DNA of 64,000 bases from G965198795 sp965198795 (lineage in GTDB: Bacteria > Pseudomonadota > Alphaproteobacteria > Rhodospirillales > Casp-alpha2). The notes beneath the pieces were generated by a model, which worked only from the letters and a program-made list of their open reading frames with translations, had not been told where the DNA came from and ran no database searches. Shown here piece after piece: positions 60,400 to 64,000 of this stretch. The position numbers were made by a program, and so were the translations under genes. The stretch covers positions 1,612,001-1,676,000 of the forward strand of contig OZ240674.1 of the NCBI GenBank assembly GCA_965198795.1. The letters are read 5' to 3'. The number at the start of each line of letters is the position of its first letter. The stretch's first letter is position 1.

Positions 60400-61653
60400 T
60401 CAACTGGGCCGGTTGAGGCGGCGCGCCCGAATGGTCCCTTTGAGCGCGCGAATCTCGACCAACAGATCCTCGGCCGTTTCCACTTCTCCTTCCGCGTCCA
60501 GGACGACGTAGCCAATCTCACCACGTGTCTCGAGATGCTGAGCGGCGATGTTCACTTGATGGAGGCCAAACACTTCGTTCAAGCGTTGCAACTCGCCCGG
60601 CAGGTTTTTGTGAACCTGAATTATCCGGGTGCCCGCCGGGCGCGGTTGAAGTTGAATTTGCGGGAAGTTTACGGAGCCGACGGTCGAGCCGATATCTGAA
60701 TATTCCACTAGCTTCCTGGCGACTTCCTCGCCAATCCGCTGTTGCGCCTCCTGGGTGGATCCGCCGACGTGCGGCGTCAGGATGACATTTTCCAGTCCCT
60801 GAAGCGGTGAGGCGAAGGGCGCTGTGTTACAGGACGGTTCTTCCGGAAACACGTCGATGGCGGCGCCGGCCAGACGGCCGGACCTCAAGGCGCCGGCCAA
60901 GGACGTGATATCCACGACGTTCCCGCGGGAGTTGTTGATCAAATAGGCGCCGGGTTTCATGGCGGCTATCTCATCCGCGCCGATCAAGGACCGGGTTTCT
61001 TGTGTGTCGGGAACATGCAGGGAAACGGCGTCGGACTCGGCCAGAAGAGCTTTTAGCGTCGCCTTGGGCGTCACGTTGCCGTGTCGCAGCTTATCGACCA
61101 CGTCGTAATAGATCACGCGCAGCCCCATGGCCTCGGCCAGCATGGCGAGTTGTGAGCCGATGTTGCCGTATCCGACGATCCCGAGCGTCTTGCCGCGTAC
61201 TTCGAAGCTGCCCGATGCGGACTTGTCCCAGCCGCCGTTGTGCGCGGCGGAGGAACGCGGAAAAACGCGGCGCATAAGCATGACGATCTCGGCGATTGTC
61301 AGTTCGGCGACGGAGCGCGTGTTGGAAAAGGGCGCGTTGAATACGGGAACGCCGCGCGCCTGCGCCGCCTTCAGATCCACTTGATTCGTGCCGGCGGAGA
61401 AACATCCCGCAACCATTAAACGATCCGCCGCGTCGATGACGCGCTTGGACAGTTGGGTGCGCGAGCGAATGCCCAGAATACGGACGCCGTGCAGTTTTTC
61501 GATCAAGGCGTCGTCATCAAGCGCGGTCTTGAGGTGCTCAATGTTGTAATAACCCGCCTCGTTCAGAGCCCGCACGGCCGTGCCGGCGATGTTCTCAAGC
61601 AGCAGGATTTTGATTTTGTCTTTTGGCAGCGTGGGGGTTTCAATCAGCGACAT
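60400..61653 (-). CDS. serA: D-3-phosphoglycerate dehydrogenase
   Basis: A 417-residue SerA of the short, E. coli-like type. Substrate region GIRSRTQLSKRVIDAADRLM; NAD-binding GIVGYGNIGSQLAMLAEAMG; catalytic His in ILTPHVGGSTQEAQQRIGEE; C-terminal ACT domain (~345-415) for serine feedback. It is the first step of serine synthesis from 3-phosphoglycerate. It ends 11 bases from the convergent lipoprotein gene. serC is not beside it. Confidence 0.95.
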   Translation of the reverse strand: MSLIETPTLPKDKIKILLLENIAGTAVRALNEAGYYNIEHLKTALDDDALIEKLHGVRILGIRSRTQLSKRVIDAADRLMVAGCFSAGTNQVDLKAAQARGVPVFNAPFSNTRSVAELTIAEIVMLMRRVFPRSSAAHNGGWDKSASGSFEVRGKTLGIVGYGNIGSQLAMLAEAMGLRVIYYDVVDKLRHGNVTPKATLKALLAESDAVSLHVPDTQETRSLIGADEIAAMKPGAYLINNSRGNVVDITSLAGALRSGRLAGAAIDVFPEEPSCNTAPFASPLQGLENVILTPHVGGSTQEAQQRIGEEVARKLVEYSDIGSTVGSVNFPQIQLQPRPAGTRIIQVHKNLPGELQRLNEVFGLHQVNIAAQHLETRGEIGYVVLDAEGEVETAEDLLVEIRALKGTIRARRLNRPS

Positions 61654-61842
61654 GTCATTCGTTATCTCATTCGTTCCAAGCGGCGGCGGCGCTAGATTTA
61701 TCCGCCCTTATGTTGCGCTGCAATAAGGAGTAGCCGCTATTCGCCGGATTTATGCGAATGGCTGACCCTAACGTCTTCCCTTGAACGTCTTATTTTGCGC
61801 GATACGCCATCCAGGCGGGACGCAAAAGACCGTGTTTCCGCG

Positions 61843-62769
61843 CTATATCCTGGTGAGCGGGATTCCCTCCCGCGCCGACATAAAGCTCCAGATTTCCCGC
61901 GTTAGGGCGTTGGATTTCGCGTTCAGGCGATGGAGTCTCACATCCAGCCTGATCCGCCAGCTATCATCACCCGCCAACACAAGCCGCCCTTCTTCCAGAT
62001 CAGGGCGGACGAGAGAATGAGGCAACCATGCGATTCCCGCGCCTTCCCGCGCCCTGATGCGAAGGGCGCCGCTCATGGCGTTTTCATAAACAACCCTTAG
62101 CGCCGCCGCGATTCCACGGGCGCGGAGTAAGGGTTCCACATGCCGCCCAATCGGCGCGTTGCCGCCAAAGCGGAGAAAAGGTGTTGAGATATCGTCAACC
62201 TCATCAAGCCTGAAAAGAGGCCGGCCGTCACTGTGAGGTTTGCAAACCGGCACGAGCGCATCCCCGCCGATGGAGACGGATTCGACGCCGGACATGGGCG
62301 GAACGCTTCGGGAATAATCGCTTTGATAGGCGATCACGAAATCGACGTCTCCGTCCTTCAGGGCGTCAATGCAGGCCGGCAAGTTGTCCGCGCGGAGTCT
62401 GGACATCACAGGGCCAAAGCCATCCTCAAAGGCTTGAAGCCAGGCGGGATAAAATCGCCATCCAATGGAATGCTGAGCGGCGAAAGTCACGACATACTGG
62501 TCGGGGCTCGCCAAGGAACCAAGGATCAAATCCCGTTCCGTTTCTATTCGCGCCAAGGCCTGCCGTCCGGCCTCCAGCATTTGATTTCCGGCGGAGGTGA
62601 GTTGGACGGGATGCGTTGAACGGTCCACCAACTCAGCCCCCACCCAGGCTTCTATCGCCTTGACGCGCCGGCTCAAGGCGGGTTGCGTGACATTGGCGAG
62701 TTCCGCCGCGCGGGAGAAGCTTCCGGTCTTCCTCAAAGCCGCTAAATCTCTGAACCACAAAAAATTCAT
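61843..62769 (-). CDS. LysR-type transcriptional regulator, HypT-like
   Basis: A 308-residue LysR protein with an N-terminal winged helix (MNFLWFRDLAALRKTGSFSR; NVTQPALSRRVKAIEAWVG) and a C-terminal effector domain. The opening resembles the HypT/YjiE branch. It is divergent from the desulfhydrase/sulfo-lyase gene, and a palindromic site lies between them, so it probably regulates that gene and itself. The inducer is unknown. Confidence 0.85.
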   Translation of the reverse strand: MNFLWFRDLAALRKTGSFSRAAELANVTQPALSRRVKAIEAWVGAELVDRSTHPVQLTSAGNQMLEAGRQALARIETERDLILGSLASPDQYVVTFAAQHSIGWRFYPAWLQAFEDGFGPVMSRLRADNLPACIDALKDGDVDFVIAYQSDYSRSVPPMSGVESVSIGGDALVPVCKPHSDGRPLFRLDEVDDISTPFLRFGGNAPIGRHVEPLLRARGIAAALRVVYENAMSGALRIRAREGAGIAWLPHSLVRPDLEEGRLVLAGDDSWRIRLDVRLHRLNAKSNALTREIWSFMSAREGIPLTRI

Positions 62770-62779
62770 GCGGGGAAAG

Positions 62780-62805
62780 TATCATGCATTTTTCGCATAA
62801 TGATA
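62780..62805. promoter_or_regulatory. Candidate LysR operator between the regulator and the desulfhydrase gene
   Basis: TATCATGC (62780-62787) and GCATAATGATA (62795-62805) form an interrupted palindrome of the T-N11-A kind used by LysR proteins. It lies 11 bases in front of the regulator start and ~82 bases before the divergent gene. Confidence 0.55.
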
Positions 62806-62886
62806 TAAGAACATAGAATTGGACGCATTCCCTCACTTTGGCTCAGTGTTTCCTTCAAGAAACATGAAACAGGGGTTCCGAGGGTA

Positions 62887-63897
62887 ATGCCCGCCATCGA
62901 TTTATCAAAGTATCCGCGCGTGGCCCTTTGCCACCAGCCGACACCCATTGAGCCAATGGTGCGCTTGAGCGAGCATCTGGCGGGGCCCAAGCTTTTTATA
63001 AAGCGTGACGATTGCACCGGCCTCGCCACGGGCGGAAATAAGACCCGCAAGCTGGAGTTCCTGATTGGCGACGCGCTCGCCCAAAAAGCCGGCATGGTGG
63101 TGACGCAAGGGGCTGTTCAATCGAACCACGTGCGCCAAACAGCGGCGGCGGTCTGTAAGTTTGGTCTTGAATGTCACGCGCTTTTGGAGCGCCGCGTGCC
63201 GAACGCGCCCTCCGAGTATCAGTCTTCAGGCAATGTGCTGTTGGACAAAATGTTTGGCGCCACGCTCGAATATCGTGACGGTGGTTTGGACATGAATGCG
63301 GAGGCCCAGGCGGTCTGCGAAAAACTGAGGGCGGAGGGGCGCCGGCCTTATTTCATCCCGGGCGGCGGCTCCAACGAAATCGGCGCCCTGGGATATGTAT
63401 CCTGCGCTCAGGAAATCATGGAGCAATCGGAGACGGGCGGCCTCGCATTTGACTGGCTTGTGATGGGTACGGGCAGCACGGGCACGCAGGCGGGGTTGGC
63501 GGCCGGTTTTCACGCGAACGGCGGCGCCCTCAAGGTCATGGGGATCAGCGTCCGCCAGCCCAGGGACAAGCAAGTGGGCGCCGTCCACAGGTTGGCGAGT
63601 AAGACCTGCGCCTTCACGGGGGCGTCTGAAATCCCCGCCAACAAGATCATCGTGGACGATGATTACGTCGGCGAAGGCTACGGCATTCCGGCTCCCTCCA
63701 CCTTGGAAGCAATCGAACTGGCCGCGCGTTACGAGGGCATCCTCCTGGACCCGGTGTATTCGGGCAAGGGCTTTGCCGGAATGATCGGCTTGATTCGGGA
63801 CGGGTTCTTTAAGAAATCCGACAGAATCCTGTTCCTTCATACGGGCGGCGCCACCGCCCTGTTCGCATACGAAAACATCCTTCAACAATCAGCCTAA
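62887..63897 (+). CDS. D-cysteine desulfhydrase / L-cysteate sulfo-lyase family PLP enzyme
   Basis: A 336-residue fold-type II PLP enzyme. The Schiff-base Lys lies in TGGNKTRKLEFL; VTQGAVQSNHVRQTAAA and GGGSNEIGALGY are further family motifs. The same family includes D-cysteine desulfhydrase (DcyD), ACC deaminase-like proteins and the L-cysteate sulfo-lyase CuyA of taurine/sulfonate degrading marine alphaproteobacteria; the sequence alone does not decide. A binding protein starts 47 bases downstream, so uptake and breakdown of one amino-acid-like substrate are probably linked. Confidence 0.88.
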   Translation: MPAIDLSKYPRVALCHQPTPIEPMVRLSEHLAGPKLFIKRDDCTGLATGGNKTRKLEFLIGDALAQKAGMVVTQGAVQSNHVRQTAAAVCKFGLECHALLERRVPNAPSEYQSSGNVLLDKMFGATLEYRDGGLDMNAEAQAVCEKLRAEGRRPYFIPGGGSNEIGALGYVSCAQEIMEQSETGGLAFDWLVMGTGSTGTQAGLAAGFHANGGALKVMGISVRQPRDKQVGAVHRLASKTCAFTGASEIPANKIIVDDDYVGEGYGIPAPSTLEAIELAARYEGILLDPVYSGKGFAGMIGLIRDGFFKKSDRILFLHTGGATALFAYENILQQSA

Positions 63898-63944
63898 AAG
63901 ACTGCGGGAAAGCGGCTTACCTCTTTTAAACAGTGGAGATCGAC

Positions 63945-64000
63945 ATGAAAAAATCACTATTCGGCGTTCTTTGCGCCACAGCCATCGCCGCAGCGCCGGC
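63945..64000 (+). CDS. Secreted protein start, probably ABC/TRAP transporter binding protein (partial)
   Basis: Only ~18 codons are present (MKKSLFGVLCATAIAAAP). It begins with a Sec signal peptide after a GTGGAG ribosome site and is cut by the window edge. Its place right behind a cysteine-type degradative enzyme fits a solute-binding protein, but too little is visible to be sure. Confidence 0.5.
   Translation, partial: MKKSLFGVLCATAIAAAP

Noticed and set aside
1..64000. CRISPR arrays, rRNA or intact prophage
   Set aside because: No regularly spaced repeats with unique spacers, no rRNA sequence and no phage structural genes were seen.

Overview
The window is GC-rich, gene-dense DNA from an alphaproteobacterium. 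The best fit is a motile, Rhodospirillales-like lineage. The evidence is a FliX flagellar regulator, an alphaproteobacterial DksA with a decayed zinc site, a cckA-type hybrid kinase directly behind flhB, a MotE/DUF6468 pair next to fliM, and a stand-alone FlhB C-terminal-like protein. The species assignment is inference. I see no rRNA, no convincing tRNA and no CRISPR array.

Layout. 1-460: the start of a ferric-iron ABC transporter binding protein (minus strand) behind Fur-like operators. 560-23660: a large flagellar/chemotaxis region. It holds fliX and dksA facing flgF-flgG-flgA-flgH; then fliL-fliM-DUF6468-motE-cheY-cheZ, an Asp-less MotB-like protein, motB and a giant AMIN/TPR periplasmic protein; then a minus-strand operon ending in fliO-fliP; then flgB-flgC-fliE-fliQ-fliR-flhB-cckA. 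A decayed IS630 transposase sits between the TPR gene and fliP. 24443-34110: methylated-amine catabolism, with a dimethylglycine/sarcosine dehydrogenase-like flavoprotein divergent from soxB-soxD-soxA-soxG, followed by an Ldh-type reductase and an Asp/Glu-racemase-superfamily protein. 34745-53645: a complete type I secretion locus (TolC, a 4640-residue giant secreted protein, ABC exporter, HlyD adaptor). 53771-64000: mixed metabolism and envelope genes (propionyl-CoA synthetase, a PhyH dioxygenase overlapping a LicD-like membrane protein, two lipoproteins, serA, a LysR regulator divergent from a D-cysteine desulfhydrase/L-cysteate sulfo-lyase gene, and the start of a transport binding protein).

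How the genes work together. The flagellar genes encode the rod, L-ring, export gate, switch, stator and CheY/CheZ control. Many other flagellar genes (fliF, fliG, fliN, flgI, flhA, motA, flagellin) are not in this window. The sox genes would carry demethylation of glycine-betaine-derived dimethylglycine and sarcosine to glycine, with one-carbon units passed to folate. The type I locus looks self-contained: outer-membrane channel, cargo, exporter and adaptor all face the same way.

The most striking object is the cargo at 36449-50371. It has an N-terminal FecR-like domain and roughly 2500 residues of Ala-rich, probably helical sequence interrupted by beta domains that resemble each other. VCBS/cadherin-like domains follow, including five near-identical repeats, and the protein ends in one short RTX block and a type I secretion tail. 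It is preceded by two different tandem-repeat arrays in its upstream region. Its exporter ATPase has an altered ABC signature (LSEGV). I regard this locus, and the Asp-less MotB paralogue next to motB, as the main leads.
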